61,230 nt of DNA from an uncultured Clostridia bacterium. Lineage in GTDB: Bacteria > Bacillota > Clostridia > Oscillospirales > QAMX01. Positions 1 through 9,167 of the stretch are shown here, in pieces. A model generated the notes under the pieces. That model worked only from the letters and a program-made list of their open reading frames with translations, did no database searches and was not told where the DNA came from. The stretch spans positions 1 through 61,230 of the forward strand of contig CALWBW010000008.1 in the NCBI GenBank assembly GCA_944376195.1, given 5' to 3'. Positions within the stretch are counted from its first letter, which is position 1. Each line of letters opens with the position of its first letter. A program made the position numbers and the translations under genes.

Positions 1-923
1 GCTCTTGCGATCGCTGGGAACCGCGTTTGCGTCGGATGCAGAACCATACGGGCGAACACATCGTATCCGGTCTGATTCACCGCGACTATGGCTTTGCCAA
101 CGTGGGTTTCCACATCGGCAGCCGCGACGTCACGCTGGATTTTGACGGCGTGCTTGAGCGGGACGCGCTCCGGCGTATCGAATACCTGGCAAATGTCGCC
201 GTCGCGGAAAATGTAACGGTCACAGCGGAGTATCCCGCTCCGGAAAAACTCGCCACGCTGGAGTACCGCAGTAAACTGGATTTGACGGAAAATGTGCGCA
301 TTGTCACGATTACGGGATATGACTGCTGCGCCTGCTGTGCGCCGCATGTAAAGCGTACCGGCGAAATCGGCATGATTAAACTGCTTGATTATATCCATTA
401 TAAAGGCGGCATCCGTATCCACATGCAATGCGGATTGGACGCCCTGGATGACTTTAATGAAAAATACGACAATGTCGCACAGATCGCAGCCTCACTCTCT
501 GTCAAACAGGCGGACGCAGCGGCGGCAGTTGCACGGCTTTCCGACGCCATGACAGCGCAGAAACAGACAATTGCAGAGCTGAAGCGGGAACTCGTACGGG
601 CCAAATTGGCATTGATTCCGTCATCGGACGCTGGGTTGCTTCTTTTCGAGCCCGCGCTTGATATGGACGGACTGCGCGCTCTGGCAGAAGGCGCGTCAAA
701 ACGCCGCGGCGGTATTTGTGCCGTCTTTGCCGGGCGTGACGCTGCCGGATACCAGTACGCGGCAGCGTCACAGTCTCAGGATATGCGTGCATTTGCGCGT
801 GTGCTGAATACTGCGCTCTCAGGGCGCGGTGGCGGCAATGCCGCCATAATTCAGGGCGGTGTATCCGCCGGCGCAGACGCTATCCGCACGTTTTTCCAGG
901 CGCTTGGTACCGAACTCTCCTGA
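1..923 (+). CDS. AlaX-type alanyl-tRNA editing protein (5' truncated)
   Basis: Trans-editing hydrolase family that deacylates mischarged Ala-tRNA species, related to the AlaRS editing domain. The reading frame is open to the left window edge, so the N-terminal domain is missing and the TTG at 27 is not a credible start. Visible zinc-site motifs are HTGEH near the start of the fragment and a later Cys-x-x-His in CCAPHVKRTGEIG. A coiled-coil stretch (KQTIAELKRELVRAKL) follows, then a glycine-rich C-terminal DHHA1-like end (GRGGGNAAIIQGG). This is the long AlaX form. A perfect-stem terminator lies 25 bp downstream. The family is clear. Substrate (Ser versus Gly) cannot be told from sequence. Confidence 0.88.
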   Translation, partial: SCDRWEPRLRRMQNHTGEHIVSGLIHRDYGFANVGFHIGSRDVTLDFDGVLERDALRRIEYLANVAVAENVTVTAEYPAPEKLATLEYRSKLDLTENVRIVTITGYDCCACCAPHVKRTGEIGMIKLLDYIHYKGGIRIHMQCGLDALDDFNEKYDNVAQIAASLSVKQADAAAAVARLSDAMTAQKQTIAELKRELVRAKLALIPSSDAGLLLFEPALDMDGLRALAEGASKRRGGICAVFAGRDAAGYQYAAASQSQDMRAFARVLNTALSGRGGGNAAIIQGGVSAGADAIRTFFQALGTELS

Positions 924-947
924 CCGGCAGGAAACTCTCTGCATTAA

Positions 948-983
948 AAAAACAGCCGCTTTTTATAGAAAGCGGCTGTTTTT
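948..983. terminator. Bidirectional intrinsic terminator
   Basis: Perfect 15-bp inverted repeat (AAAAACAGCCGCTTT and its complement) with a 6-nt loop. It has a T run on each strand and lies between two convergent genes, so it can serve both. Confidence 0.9.
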
Positions 984-1007
984 CTATTTTCCCAACCATA
1001 CCTTTTG

Positions 1008-2339
1008 TCAGGGTTTTTTCTTTGTTTTCTCCATGATCCGCCGGACCAGACCATTTGGTTTGTCCCTCATTTTGGGTTTGGGGGGCAGCATGATACGTTC
1101 TCCTGTTTCCGGGTCAATCTCCTGTACGCCGGCGTATGCCTTTGAATCAACAGGCAATGCCTTTTTTTTCAACGAACGTTTACATAATGCCGCAATCAAA
1201 CTGAGCAGCAACGCGCACAGCGGCACGCCGATAATCATCCCCGCGAAGCCGAAAATTCCACTGAAAAAAAGGATCGAAAACATAGCCCAAAAACTTGAAA
1301 TTCCAACCGATCCGCTGATAATGCGCGGTCCCAGGACATTTCCATCAAATTGCTGCAAAACAATGATAAAAATCACAAAATACAAACACTGAATTGGACT
1401 CACCGTCAAAATCAGCAGTGCGCTGGGAATTGCGCCGATAAACGGTCCGAAAAACGGGATGATATTTGTCACGCCAATTAAAACACTGACCAGCATCGCG
1501 TATGGCATTTTCACAATGATCATAAAAAGATAACACAAAAATCCGATAATCAGGGAGTCCAGCAATTTCCCCGTGATAAATCCGCTGAACGTCCGGTGAA
1601 TAAAGCGCATGTTTTCAAGAAATACGTTTGCCGTCTTAACTTTAAACACGCTGTATGCAAGCTTTTTCCCCTGCGCAGCAAACAAATCTTTGCTGACCAA
1701 CATATAAATTGCGGCTATCGCGCCGATCAACGTATTTTTTAAAAAGGTAAACGTCCCTGTCAAGGTAACGAGGATGCCACTGGATAAACCGTTTACCATT
1801 TCCGTTACATAGGGAAGCAGATTGTTCTCCGCCCAGGTATTGATGTTCCCCACATAGCGTGATAAAACTTCCGTAACGGTCGCCTCGATTTCCGGATTGT
1901 CGTGCAGTACCTTCTGCGCCCAATCCACGATTTTTTTCCCGGTATCCGGCGCGCTTTTAATAATGGAAACCACGCTCTGTCCCAGTTCCGGCAACACCAG
2001 AAAACCAAACCCAATCAAAAGAGACAGAAAACACAGCATCGTGAGCGTTACGGAAATAGCATTTCCCAAAAGATACAACCTGCGAGCTGTCTTGGGTGTT
2101 CGTTCGCGCTTTAAAAAACACTTATGAAATAGTTTGGCAAAAAAATTATAAACTGGCAACAGCAGATACGCCAGAATAAAACCATAAAGAAACGGCGTTA
2201 AAATTTGCCAGATTTTTAGGCAAAACCCCGCAATTACTTCAAACTCAAAAATGGCAAAGACCAACAAAATGCAAGCAGCCAATACGCAGAACGCGATGAC
2301 CCCTATCATCAAATATCGTTTTCGCTGTTCGTGATCCAT
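1008..2339 (-). CDS. AI-2E family transporter (YtvI/PerM-like permease)
   Basis: Polytopic inner-membrane protein of the AI-2E transporter family. Members export or exchange diverse small solutes, and the AI-2 label is historical. The 443 residues contain several hydrophobic segments and the family's long soluble region, followed by a conserved C-terminal membrane block (GVTNIIPFFGPFIGAIPSA). The ATG at 2339 is preferred over the one at 2369 because a GGGAGGGGG ribosome site lies about 10 nt upstream of it and nothing suitable precedes the earlier ATG. It is transcribed convergently with the AlaX gene and divergently from the amino-acid importer. Substrate unknown. Confidence 0.85.
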   Translation of the reverse strand: MDHEQRKRYLMIGVIAFCVLAACILLVFAIFEFEVIAGFCLKIWQILTPFLYGFILAYLLLPVYNFFAKLFHKCFLKRERTPKTARRLYLLGNAISVTLTMLCFLSLLIGFGFLVLPELGQSVVSIIKSAPDTGKKIVDWAQKVLHDNPEIEATVTEVLSRYVGNINTWAENNLLPYVTEMVNGLSSGILVTLTGTFTFLKNTLIGAIAAIYMLVSKDLFAAQGKKLAYSVFKVKTANVFLENMRFIHRTFSGFITGKLLDSLIIGFLCYLFMIIVKMPYAMLVSVLIGVTNIIPFFGPFIGAIPSALLILTVSPIQCLYFVIFIIVLQQFDGNVLGPRIISGSVGISSFWAMFSILFFSGIFGFAGMIIGVPLCALLLSLIAALCKRSLKKKALPVDSKAYAGVQEIDPETGERIMLPPKPKMRDKPNGLVRRIMEKTKKKP

Positions 2340-2500
2340 ATTCCGTTTTCCCCCTCCCGTTTTTTTCATTGTACCATATTCCTACTGGAAAGGACAACGC
2401 TGTTTCTGCGTTTTTCTTGTGTATTATAAATATAGAATTTCAAAAAACCAGTCTGATATTCTGTATTGTCAATAAATTTTTGGTTTTTCGCAATTTGCTC

Positions 2501-2528
2501 TTGCATATTATTCGCGCACGTGTATAAT
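2501..2528 (+). promoter_or_regulatory. Sigma-A type promoter of the amino-acid ABC operon
   Basis: TTGCAT (2501-2506) and TATAAT (2523-2528) with a 16-bp spacer, about 58 bp upstream of the lipoprotein start. Confidence 0.6.
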
Positions 2529-2585
2529 AAATACATCAACTGATTCACATATCTCTGTGATCACTACATATTGGAGGAACCAACC

Positions 2586-3542
2586 ATGAAAAAGTCCTGT
2601 AAAATCTTAGCGCTTGTCCTGGCAGCAGTTATGATGCTTGCGATGTTTTCCGGTTGCCAGGAAAGTGCTGGCAATAATGAGGAAAGCGACGTCCTGATTG
2701 TCACCCTCTCCCCCGACTTCTCGCCGATGGAATTTGTCGATACTTCGAAGTCCGGCCAGGATCAGTATGTGGGCTTTGACGTGATGCTCGCTAAGTATAT
2801 CGCCGAGAAACTCGGCAAAGAGCTCGAGATCCGTGCCATGTCCTTTGATGCCTGCCAGATGGCCGTGCAGCTCGGCACCGCAGACCTTTCAATCTCCGGT
2901 TATTCCTGGACAGAAGATCGTGCAGAAAATTACTTAATGTCTGATTACTATTATGCCGGCGATAACGCCGCCACGCAGACCCTGATCGTGCGCGCGGACG
3001 AAGTGGATTCCTATCAGTCCCTTGAAGATTTCGCGGGATGCTCCGTGGGCGCTCAGACAGCTTCCCTGCAGATGGATCTCTGTAACGCCCAGCTTCCAGA
3101 AGATACAGATATCCAGGAATTCAAAGCCATTGACGACGCAGTGCTGGCTCTGAAAACGGGTAAGCTCGACGCAGTTGCCGTGGAAGGCGGTAACGGTGCG
3201 GCGATTATCGCGAAAAACTCTGATATTGCGCTCTCCGGCGTGCTGTTCTCCGTGGACGAAGCTTCCGAGAATAACGTCATTATTTTGAATAAGGAAGACA
3301 CCGAATTGCTGGAGCAGGTCAACGCGATCCTCGCAGAGGCTGAGGCAGCCGGCCTGTACGGCGAATGGTATGCAGAGGCATTGGAACTTGCGGGTGTGGA
3401 GAGTGCGTCTGAAGTGGAATACGACGATGAAGGCAATGTCGTTGAGGACGGTGAAGATGCCGACACGACCGGTGACGAGGGCAACGCCGGTGAGGACGGT
3501 GATGACGCCGGTGCGACCGACGACGAGGGTAATGCCGAATAA
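2586..3542 (+). CDS. Amino-acid ABC transporter substrate-binding lipoprotein
   Basis: Family 3 solute-binding protein (SBP_bac_3 fold) for polar amino acids, anchored outside the membrane. The signal peptide MKKSCKILALVLAAVMMLAM leads to a lipobox FSGC with Cys24 as the lipidation site. The binding domain runs to about residue 280. It is followed by an unusual acidic tail of about 40 residues in which DEGN recurs (DDEGNVVEDG, GDEGNAGEDG, DDEGNAE). The ATG at 2586 is chosen because GGAGG lies just upstream. The longer TTG start at 2571 would place that ribosome site inside the gene. First gene of a three-gene importer with the permease and ATPase that follow. Ligand not determined. Confidence 0.92.
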   Translation: MKKSCKILALVLAAVMMLAMFSGCQESAGNNEESDVLIVTLSPDFSPMEFVDTSKSGQDQYVGFDVMLAKYIAEKLGKELEIRAMSFDACQMAVQLGTADLSISGYSWTEDRAENYLMSDYYYAGDNAATQTLIVRADEVDSYQSLEDFAGCSVGAQTASLQMDLCNAQLPEDTDIQEFKAIDDAVLALKTGKLDAVAVEGGNGAAIIAKNSDIALSGVLFSVDEASENNVIILNKEDTELLEQVNAILAEAEAAGLYGEWYAEALELAGVESASEVEYDDEGNVVEDGEDADTTGDEGNAGEDGDDAGATDDEGNAE

Positions 3543-3623
3543 AGAATCGTGTGATACAGCGGGCGGCCGGTTTCTGTAAGGATACCGGCCTTGTCCGTTG
3601 GTTTGCCAATAGGAGGATCTATC

Positions 3624-4307
3624 GTGTCGTTTACAACAATCTGTGAAAATATCGTTATGCTCTTGCGCGAGTATTGGCACGTATTTTTGATCGAAGGCGT
3701 GAGTTATACGCTGCTTCTGTCGGTCATTACCGTGTTTTTCGGCGCAATTTTGGGTTCGCTTCTGGCTCTGGGCAAACGTTCCCGGTTTCGGATTGTCCGC
3801 GGGATCATTACCGCGTTTGTAGAAGTGATCCGGGGAACACCAATCCTTTTGCAGCTTTACTTCGGCTATTTCATCCTGCCGATGATGGTCCCGGCGCTGA
3901 ATTTAAGTGCGTTCACTTCCATTTGTATTGCGCTTGTCATCAACAGTTCTGCCTATGTTTCCGAAGTCATCCGCTCCGGTATCCAGGCAGTGGATCACGG
4001 ACAGACGGAAGCTGCGCGTAGCCTTGGGCTCAACGCGCGCCAGACCATGCTGCGCATCGTCCTGCCGCAGGCGGTGAAAAATATCCTGCCGGCGCTCGGC
4101 AACGAGTTTGTCATGATGATTAAAGAGACCTCCCTGGCTTCCACGTTCTTTGTCGGCGAACTCATGACCTCGTATTTGAAGGTCAAGGGCGCGACTTGGT
4201 TGAACCTGGAATCTTTAATTATCGTCGGTGTGATTTACTTTGTGATCACCTTTACACTGAGCAAAGTGATCGCGGTATTTGAAAGGAGGATGAGGGCCGG
4301 TGAATAA
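3624..4307 (+). CDS. Amino-acid ABC transporter permease (His/Glu/Gln/Arg type)
   Basis: Integral membrane subunit of the polar amino-acid importer, 227 residues. It carries the family's hydrophobic segments and an EAA-type loop that contacts the ATPase ([20 protein letters not shown]). The GTG at 3624 is preferred because AGGAGG is 7-8 nt upstream. The upstream TTG at 3591 would put this site inside the gene. Its stop overlaps the start of the ATPase gene by 8 nt, so translation is probably coupled. Confidence 0.92.
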   Translation: MSFTTICENIVMLLREYWHVFLIEGVSYTLLLSVITVFFGAILGSLLALGKRSRFRIVRGIITAFVEVIRGTPILLQLYFGYFILPMMVPALNLSAFTSICIALVINSSAYVSEVIRSGIQAVDHGQTEAARSLGLNARQTMLRIVLPQAVKNILPALGNEFVMMIKETSLASTFFVGELMTSYLKVKGATWLNLESLIIVGVIYFVITFTLSKVIAVFERRMRAGE

Positions 4308-5040
4308 CGAACCCATGATTCGTACCGTCAATCTACATAAAAGTTTTGGCGCGCTGCATGTTTTAAAAGGCGTGAGTGAACACGTCTCTCCTCAGGAGGT
4401 CGTCTCTATTATCGGCCCGTCCGGCAGCGGTAAAAGTACATTCCTGCGTTGTTTGAACATGCTGGAAGTCCCGGAAGAGGGACAGATTTTCTTCGAAGGT
4501 GTGGACATTACCGACAAAAAGGTGGACGTCAACCTTCATCGACAGAAAATGGGGATGGTTTTCCAGCTTTTTAATGTATTTCCGCACCTCACCGTAAAGC
4601 AGAACATCACGCTTGCGCCTGTTCTTTTGAAGAAAAAGTCGCAGCAGGAAGCCGACGATATGGCGATGGAATTGTTAAACCGTGTCGGCCTGGCGGACAA
4701 GGCAGACAACAAGCCTGGTCGCCTCTCCGGTGGCCAAAAACAACGTCTTGCCATAGTGCGTGCCCTTGCCATGGAGCCGGATGTCATGCTCTTTGATGAG
4801 CCGACGTCGGCGCTCGACCCGGAAATGGTCGGTGAGGTATTGGATGTAATCAAAAATCTCGTAAAGGGCGGTATGACCTCCGTTATCGTGACACACGAGA
4901 TGGGATTTGCCAAGGAAATTTCCGATCGTGTCCTGTTCATGGACGACGGCATGGTGCTTGAATCCGGTACCCCTTCTGAAATTTTCAATACGCCGCAGAA
5001 TCCGCGTACCCGAGATTTCTTAAGTAAAGTTTTGATGTAA
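4300..5040 (+). CDS. Amino-acid ABC transporter ATP-binding protein (GlnQ family)
   Basis: Cytoplasmic ATPase powering the importer encoded by the two genes before it. Walker [11 protein letters not shown]-loop region ([16 protein letters not shown]), signature LSGGQKQR, Walker [15 protein letters not shown] and the switch histidine in VTHEMGFA are all present, so it should be active. The 246 residues match the family. The GTG start sits inside the end of the permease gene, with AAAGGAGG about 10 nt upstream. A terminator hairpin follows immediately. Confidence 0.95.
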   Translation: MNNEPMIRTVNLHKSFGALHVLKGVSEHVSPQEVVSIIGPSGSGKSTFLRCLNMLEVPEEGQIFFEGVDITDKKVDVNLHRQKMGMVFQLFNVFPHLTVKQNITLAPVLLKKKSQQEADDMAMELLNRVGLADKADNKPGRLSGGQKQRLAIVRALAMEPDVMLFDEPTSALDPEMVGEVLDVIKNLVKGGMTSVIVTHEMGFAKEISDRVLFMDDGMVLESGTPSEIFNTPQNPRTRDFLSKVLM

Positions 5041-5046
5041 AAGCAG

Positions 5047-5076
5047 AAAAGCAGCGAAACGCTGCTTTTCTTTGTC
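5047..5076 (+). terminator. Intrinsic terminator of the amino-acid importer operon
   Basis: Ten-bp perfect stem AAAAGCAGCG/CGCTGCTTTT with a 3-nt loop, then T-rich sequence, directly after the ATPase stop. Confidence 0.8.
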
Positions 5077-5111
5077 CATTATAAAAGCACATAAATGAGG
5101 GAGGCGTTTTC

Positions 5112-6566
5112 ATGCAAAAGAAAGACGCGCTGGCTGTTATTGATGACAAGCAGTCGCTTTTCACCAGCGTCAGCGACAAAATCTGGGAATATGCAGAACT
5201 GTCGCTTTTGGAATATCAATCCATGGAACTCTACTGCAAAGTGTTGGCAGAAAACGGATTTACCGTAGAAAAAGGGCTCTGCAATGTCCCGACTGCTTTC
5301 TCCGGTTCCTTTGGCAGTGGTAAGCCTGTCATCGGAATTTTAGGCGAATTTGACGCGCTTTCCGGCCTTTCGCAGAAATGCGGCGTCCCACAACGAGAGG
5401 AACGGATTCCGGGCGGCAGCGGACACGGATGCGGGCACAATATGCTCGGCGCAGGTTCTCTGGCCGCTGCGTTTGCCGTGAAAGCCTATCTGGAACAGAC
5501 CGGGAAGTCCGGAACGGTGATTTTCTTTGGTTGTCCCGGTGAAGAAGGCGGCGCCGGTAAGGCGTTCATGGCGCGTGAACGCGCGTGGGAGAAGTTGGAC
5601 GCCGCGCTTTCGTGGCATCCGGGCCACTTTAACCAGGTTACAACGGGATCTTGCATTTCCTGCATCCAGGTGGAATATAAGTTCACTGGTATTGCGGCAC
5701 ATGCGGCGGGAAATCCGGAGCAAGGTCGCAGCGCGCTGGATGCCGTACAGCTGATGAACATCGGCGTGGAGTTTCTGCGTGAACATATGCCGGATACCGC
5801 CCGCATCCATTACGCCATTACAGACGCCGGCGGCAATTCTCCAAATGTTGTACAACCCACTGCACAAGTCCTTTACATGGTGCGCGCACCAAAAGTCCGA
5901 GAAGCCATGAAACTTCAGGCGCGCGTGGACAAAATTGCCGAGGCAGCGGCCATGATGACAGAGACACAGCTGACCCGCCGGTTTATCGACGGCACGGCAA
6001 ACACGGTCTCCAATGAACGTCTGGAAAAACTGCTTTATCAAAATTTCCTGGAAGTCGGCGCACCGACTTTCAATGAGGAAGAAAAAGCGTTTGCCCAGCA
6101 GCTCGTCGATTCGTACGAGATGAAAGTGGAGGGAACCTTTGTCGATGAGCTGGAGGACCAGCTCACAGCAGAAGAATTTGCGCAGGTTTTGGAAAAGAGC
6201 CAGGGCGGGAAAGCGCCGCTTTTGGATTTCATCATCCCCTACCGCCACAGCAAAAAAGTAGAGATGGGGTCGACGGATGTGGGAGACGTAAGCTGGCTCA
6301 CGCCCACCGCACAGATTGGGACATCCTGCTTCGCGGCCGGTGCTCCCGGACATTCCTGGCAGAATGTTTCCATCGGTGCGACATCTATCGGTCATAAGGG
6401 ATTGCTCTGCGCCGGCAAAGTCTTGGCAGGCGCGGCAATTGATCTGATTGACCATCCTGAAATTCTCGGCGAGGCACACGAAGAGTTTTTGAGAAAAACC
6501 AAAGAGGGCTATGTTTGCCCCATTCCGGATGACGCAGTTCCTACTCCTGTCGGCGACAAAATGTAA
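5112..6566 (+). CDS. M20-family amidohydrolase, AbgB-like (p-aminobenzoyl-glutamate hydrolase type)
   Basis: Metal-dependent amidohydrolase/peptidase of family M20D, closest in layout to the B subunit of aminobenzoyl-glutamate hydrolase. Visible metal-ligand motifs are GHGCGHN (residues 104-110) and GCPGEEGGAGKAF. HAAGNPEQGRSALDA lies in the dimerisation-domain region, and a late FAAGAPGHSW completes the fold. Length 484 is typical for AbgB. The ATG at 5112 has GAGGGAGGCG about 8 nt upstream. It is transcribed alone between two terminators, just behind the amino-acid importer, so it may process an imported acyl-amino acid or folate fragment (inference). No AbgA-type partner is seen. Confidence 0.85.
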   Translation: MQKKDALAVIDDKQSLFTSVSDKIWEYAELSLLEYQSMELYCKVLAENGFTVEKGLCNVPTAFSGSFGSGKPVIGILGEFDALSGLSQKCGVPQREERIPGGSGHGCGHNMLGAGSLAAAFAVKAYLEQTGKSGTVIFFGCPGEEGGAGKAFMARERAWEKLDAALSWHPGHFNQVTTGSCISCIQVEYKFTGIAAHAAGNPEQGRSALDAVQLMNIGVEFLREHMPDTARIHYAITDAGGNSPNVVQPTAQVLYMVRAPKVREAMKLQARVDKIAEAAAMMTETQLTRRFIDGTANTVSNERLEKLLYQNFLEVGAPTFNEEEKAFAQQLVDSYEMKVEGTFVDELEDQLTAEEFAQVLEKSQGGKAPLLDFIIPYRHSKKVEMGSTDVGDVSWLTPTAQIGTSCFAAGAPGHSWQNVSIGATSIGHKGLLCAGKVLAGAAIDLIDHPEILGEAHEEFLRKTKEGYVCPIPDDAVPTPVGDKM

Positions 6567-6575
6567 GATCTATAA

Positions 6576-6613
6576 GCTCCCCGCCTGATTTTGGGCGGGG
6601 AGCCTTGCTTTTT
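6576..6613 (+). terminator. Intrinsic terminator after the AbgB-like gene
   Basis: GC-rich perfect stem GCTCCCCGCC/GGCGGGGAGC with a short loop and a T run at 6609-6613. Confidence 0.85.
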
Positions 6614-6721
6614 CCAACATTTCGCAGTACACTGTTTTTGTCGAATTTTGTCGTTATCTGCCGTTTTGTCATTTCCTTCTTTTTGATAAACGGCTCACGG
6701 CACAGGAAGAGAGGAATGCTT

Positions 6722-7408
6722 ATGACGGCCACCATAATTCTGTTCCTTTTGTTGCTGACAATGGCCGGCGGTTTTATCTGGACACTGTCCGCACGATGTA
6801 TCCGGCGCTTTCTTCCGCTTCGCAGAGCCACCGCTACTGTGATCAATCTCTGTTGTACCGCTGTATTTCTTCTGGCTGCATGTACCGGCGGAATCTTTTC
6901 TCTTAACGCACTCCGCAATGAAGAATATACCCGTGGTGTAACCGCCGGTGTGCGCGCCGGGGAGGCCGATCTTGCCGCGCAGCAGAAACTAACAGATCGG
7001 GCGTGGCAAGAAGGGTATGGAGAAGGGTTTACCGCGGGAGTGTCTTCCATGGCCGCTTTCGAGACGGACAGTCCGGCCGTCCAAACACCGTCGGACAATA
7101 CGGAAAACCAGGAACTTCCGGACTCCGAAGATAAAATAACCCAAACGGAAGACGCCGAAAGTGATCTTGAACCCCTTTCCGATTCCTCGGAAGAAGCTCC
7201 GCCGTCGTCTGAACCGGAAAGTGCGGAACCAGCTTCTGAGGATCCGGTTAACTCCGATGGAGAATCCGGCTCCACGGTGTACTATACGCCCAGCGGCAGC
7301 GTCCTGCACCGCGACCCTGATTGTTCCTATCTCAGCCGGGCAAAGGAAGTTTTATCGTGCGACATGGCTGACGCGCCGGCACTCCCCTTCTGTTCCCGCT
7401 GCGGCTGA
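6722..7408 (+). CDS. Uncharacterised membrane-anchored protein with C-terminal His/Cys motif
   Basis: Not recognised as a named family. About 228 residues: two hydrophobic segments (TATIILFLLLLTMAGGFIW and VINLCCTAVFLLAACTGGIF) with a short basic linker, a middle region, then a Ser/Glu/Pro-rich low-complexity stretch. It ends in a compact motif, VYYTPSGSVLHRDPDCSYL followed by CSRCG. Such YxTxxGxxxH...C...CxxC endings recur in Firmicute surface proteins and could bind a metal (inference). The ATG at 6722 suits the AGAGGA ribosome site at 6710-6715. The ATG at 6716 is the alternative. The C-terminal domain is probably outside the membrane. Confidence 0.7.
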   Translation: MTATIILFLLLLTMAGGFIWTLSARCIRRFLPLRRATATVINLCCTAVFLLAACTGGIFSLNALRNEEYTRGVTAGVRAGEADLAAQQKLTDRAWQEGYGEGFTAGVSSMAAFETDSPAVQTPSDNTENQELPDSEDKITQTEDAESDLEPLSDSSEEAPPSSEPESAEPASEDPVNSDGESGSTVYYTPSGSVLHRDPDCSYLSRAKEVLSCDMADAPALPFCSRCG

Positions 7409-7550
7409 TCGTTCTAACAGAAAAGCAGTGCCTTCCCGTTCATCAACAAAAGTTGGATTACTTCTGTAAATTTATCACAAAATCTTGCAAGGCTTTCTGT
7501 TGTGACAGGTCCTTTTCCTTGGAATTGTTCAAAATTTGTTGAAAAAGTAA

Positions 7551-7578
7551 TTGACTAAGCCTTAGATTCTGCTATAAT
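7551..7578 (+). promoter_or_regulatory. Sigma-A promoter of the NCS2 permease gene
   Basis: TTGACT (7551-7556) and a perfect TATAAT (7573-7578) with a 16-bp spacer. Transcription would start near 7585. Confidence 0.75.
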
Positions 7579-7584
7579 AAGGGA

Positions 7585-7737
7585 TGTAATCAATTGCGCC
7601 GTTTCCGTCATCCGTTTTCGGCAAACCATTTCCGTCGGTGTTCCGCTTCTCCTATGCTTTTAAGCAGTTGGGGATAAATTGTGCCGGAAAGGAAACCCTG
7701 TGCAGACGCGGATAAGGCAGCGGCAAATTCAACAAAT
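7585..7737 (+). other. Long untranslated leader of the NCS2 permease
   Basis: About 165 nt separate the predicted transcription start from the ATG. The leader contains short complementary pieces (TGCCG near 7682 and CGGCA near 7722), but I do not recognise the purine riboswitch core or any other known aptamer. No clear terminator hairpin is visible. The rest of the 7409-7752 gap holds only the promoter. Confidence 0.35.
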
Positions 7738-7752
7738 GGAGGATGGCTCAAC

Positions 7753-9090
7753 ATGGACAAGTTCTTTAAAATCAAAGAACGGAATTCCACGGTACGCACA
7801 GAGATCGTCGGCGGTATTGTCACGTTCTTTGCCATGGCGTACATCATTTTTGTCAACCCCAGCTACCTTTCCCAAACCGGCATGAACTATCACGCCGTGT
7901 TGCTTGCAACTTGTGTTTCTTCCGCGCTCGGTTGTTTCCTCACTGCATTTTTGTCAAATGTCCCGTTTGCGCAGGCGCCTGGCATGGGACTGAACGCCTT
8001 CTTTACGTACACGATCTGCTTCGGCATGGGGTATACCTGGCAGCAGGGTCTTGCCATCGTGTTCATCTCCGGCGTTCTCTTCCTGATTCTCACCCTCAGT
8101 CCTCTGCGTTCCCGTTTGATCGCCTCCGTTCCGGCGTTCCTGAAAAACGCCATTTCCGCTGGTATTGGTCTTTTCATCGCCTTTATCGGTCTTTTGAACG
8201 CAGATATCGTAAAACTCTTTGGTGATTCCGTGGTAGACGGCGTCGTAGTCGCGACGGACTATTCCGACATGGGCAGTATTCTCTCCGGCACGCCGCTTTT
8301 GGCTTTGATCGGCCTGATTATCACGGCCCTCCTTCTTGTCTGGAAAGTAAAAGGCGCTATTTTCATCGGCATTGTTATCACCACCATCATCGGCATCCCG
8401 ATGGGATTGACAACGTTTACCTGGGAATCGAACAGCTTCTCCGCGCTCGGCGAAACCTTCCTGAAGCTGGACTTCACCGGCCTGACTGCGGTTGACGGCG
8501 GTCTTATGGCTTTGATCACCGCCGTAATCAGCTTCTTTGTGGTAGACTGCTTTGATACGGCAGGCACATTGATTGGGACCGCGTCCAATGCCGGCATGTT
8601 GGATGAAAAAGGCAATCTGCCCGGCGGCGACCGCGCCATGATCGCGGATGCAATCGCCACCTGCACCGGCGCCGTTATCGGTACCTCGACTGTTACCACA
8701 TATGTAGAATCCTCCACAGGTATTGCCGAAGGCGCACGTACCGGCCTGCACTCTGTTGTAGTCGGTCTGTTGTTCCTGCTTGCCTGCTTTGTTGTGCCGA
8801 TTGCCGGTGTGATCCCCACCGCTGCTACGGCTCCCGCACTGATTATCGTCGGCGTTTACATGCTCGCAGGCGCGGCAAAAATTACATGGTCCAATATGGA
8901 AGAAGCCATCCCGGCTTTCCTGACCATCGCCATGATGCCGTTCGCTTACAGTATTTCCGACGGTATCGGATTCGGCTTCATTTCCTATTCGATCCTCAAG
9001 ATCTGCCGTGGAAAAGCGAAGGAAGTTCCTATTCTCGTCTACATCATTTCCGTTGTTTTCATCATTATGTACCTGCTCACTTATCTATAA
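7753..9090 (+). CDS. NCS2 family nucleobase permease (AzgA/PbuG-like)
   Basis: Polytopic membrane transporter for purines (hypoxanthine/guanine/adenine type), a proton symporter family. The 445 residues carry the family N-terminus (RTEIVGGIVTFFAMAYIIFV), QAPGMGLNAFFTYT, the DCFDTAGTLIGTASNAGML block and a GTSTVTTYVESSTGIAEGAR-type segment. All are hallmarks of the AzgA-like branch. The ATG at 7753 follows GGAGGA at 7738-7743. The longer GTG frame from 7681 is disfavoured. Monocistronic, with its own promoter and terminator. The long leader suggests control after transcription starts, but no known sensor was identified. Confidence 0.93.
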   Translation: MDKFFKIKERNSTVRTEIVGGIVTFFAMAYIIFVNPSYLSQTGMNYHAVLLATCVSSALGCFLTAFLSNVPFAQAPGMGLNAFFTYTICFGMGYTWQQGLAIVFISGVLFLILTLSPLRSRLIASVPAFLKNAISAGIGLFIAFIGLLNADIVKLFGDSVVDGVVVATDYSDMGSILSGTPLLALIGLIITALLLVWKVKGAIFIGIVITTIIGIPMGLTTFTWESNSFSALGETFLKLDFTGLTAVDGGLMALITAVISFFVVDCFDTAGTLIGTASNAGMLDEKGNLPGGDRAMIADAIATCTGAVIGTSTVTTYVESSTGIAEGARTGLHSVVVGLLFLLACFVVPIAGVIPTAATAPALIIVGVYMLAGAAKITWSNMEEAIPAFLTIAMMPFAYSISDGIGFGFISYSILKICRGKAKEVPILVYIISVVFIIMYLLTYL

Positions 9091-9102
9091 AAACAGTAAA
9101 AA

Positions 9103-9137
9103 GCCGGCATACGGGGTTTCCCGTATGCCGGCTTTTT
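9103..9137. terminator. Bidirectional intrinsic terminator
   Basis: GCCGGCATACGGG and its perfect complement around a 3-4 nt loop, with A/T runs on both sides. It sits between the convergent NCS2 permease and RidA genes. Confidence 0.88.
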
Positions 9138-9167
9138 TCATCGAAAAACCATGTCCACGGATTTGTC

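Noticed and set aside
5340..6479. 379-codon antisense ORF opposite the AbgB-like gene
   Set aside because: It is a shadow of codon bias on the real gene: no ribosome site, no recognisable domain, and the plus frame is a clear M20 enzyme.
7585..7737. Purine or cobalamin riboswitch before the NCS2 permease
   Set aside because: Short resemblances (AAAGGAAACC, GTGCAGACGCGG) do not extend to the conserved cores or pairing of either class.
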